Assembly (NCBI GenBank): GCA_937967705.1
Contig: CALCJG010000350.1
Location: 1-25,654 of the forward strand
Direction of reading: 5' to 3'
DNA: 25,654 nucleotides
DNA from: an uncultured Spirochaetia bacterium
Lineage (GTDB): Bacteria > Spirochaetota > UBA4802 > JAGODF01
The notes beneath the pieces were generated by a model, which was not told the origin of the DNA, ran no database searches, and was given only the letters and a program-made list of their open reading frames with translations. Shown here one piece after another: positions 25,441 through 25,654 of this stretch. Numbering within the stretch: position 1 is the stretch's first letter; each line of letters starts with the position of its first letter. The translations under genes and the position numbers were made by a program.

Positions 25441-25654
25441 TCAATAGATCTTGAGGATCCGCCGGGTGTTGAAATAGCGGTCGCTCTTTCGCAGGTAGCA
25501 GTAGGCATAGATGTAGCTCTTCCTGCCGTTTTTTATGATCTCCTTGGGGTAAATCCTCCTTATGGTGATATCCCCGTTCTCATCCATATAGCGTATCTTG
25601 ACCTCGTCTCCGATGAAGATCTTGTTGACGAAATCCAGCTTTTCCTTCTGCTTC
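25441..25654 (-). CDS. WYL-domain protein, C-terminal part only
   Basis: The minus-strand frame ending at TGA 25441-25443 is open to the right edge and gives the last ~70 residues. VKIRYMDENGDITIRRIYPK, KSYIYAYCYLRKSDRYFNTR and a final RILKIY match the WYL fold (i.Y.d..G....r.i.P, yl.ayc..r..r.F...ri..i). WYL domains bind nucleic acid or nucleotide ligands and usually sit behind a helix-turn-helix in transcription regulators, although some sit in DNA-repair or helicase proteins. The N-terminal part is outside the window, so its class cannot be told. It converges on the Omp85-like gene with a 4-base gap. Confidence 0.6.
   Translation of the reverse strand, partial: KQKEKLDFVNKIFIGDEVKIRYMDENGDITIRRIYPKEIIKNGRKSYIYAYCYLRKSDRYFNTRRILKIY

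Noticed and set aside
1..25654. CRISPR array, tRNA, rRNA, prophage, toxin-antitoxin or insertion sequence
   Set aside because: I looked for direct repeats, tRNA-like cloverleafs and mobile-element genes and found none convincing; this is by eye and tRNAscan or repeat software could still find something small.

Overview
The window looks like a chromosomal segment of a diderm (Gram-negative-type) bacterium of roughly 50% GC. Evidence for an outer membrane is a lipoprotein, a POTRA/beta-barrel protein, at least one predicted barrel protein and several signal peptides. Spirochaetota is my best guess, from the chemoreceptor, an exported helical protein that resembles spirochaete flagellar-sheath proteins, and the gene mix. 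This rests on pattern recognition only and a deltaproteobacterial-type lineage is not excluded. I found no tRNA, rRNA, CRISPR array, insertion sequence or phage gene. Most genes are housekeeping or regulatory.

Left part (1-5600). Two minus-strand envelope genes, a cut-off exported protein and a CsgG-like lipoprotein, are separated by a perfect 14-bp hairpin. A divergent promoter region follows, then a plus-strand series: GT4 glycosyltransferase, OmpR-type regulator with a degenerate receiver, stand-alone DbpA-type RNA-binding protein, zinc-ribbon SAM methyltransferase, and SET-domain protein. The SET gene converges on and overlaps a minus-strand M3 oligoendopeptidase (pepF), which lies 12 bp downstream of a large chemoreceptor carrying a cysteine-rich insert.

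Middle (9.7-19 kb). A 400-bp AT-rich region carries strong candidate promoters in both directions. To the right is a two-domain acyltransferase-alpha/beta hydrolase fusion. Converging on it is a tightly packed minus-strand operon that reads DnaC-like ATPase, folK, panB, lon, ComFB-domain protein, outer-membrane protein, with 1-bp gaps or overlaps at most junctions.

Right part (19-25.6 kb). An exported helical protein with a good rho-independent terminator is followed by a minus-strand pair: an exported protein of unknown function and, upstream of it, a PanP-type PLP-dependent aspartate decarboxylase that is split by a one-base frameshift. After a divergent promoter region come a STAS protein, a small ArsR-family repressor with a BigR/SqrR-like cysteine pattern and its own palindromic operator, and an Omp85-like POTRA/beta-barrel protein. 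The C-terminus of a WYL-domain protein is cut by the right edge.

The clearest functional link is pantothenate supply: panB makes ketopantoate and the PanP-like enzyme would make beta-alanine. I do not see a complete undescribed system. The most distinctive items are the frameshifted panP, the persulfide-type repressor with its operator, the HX4E acyltransferase-hydrolase fusion, the Cys-rich chemoreceptor insert and the lon-comFB coupling.
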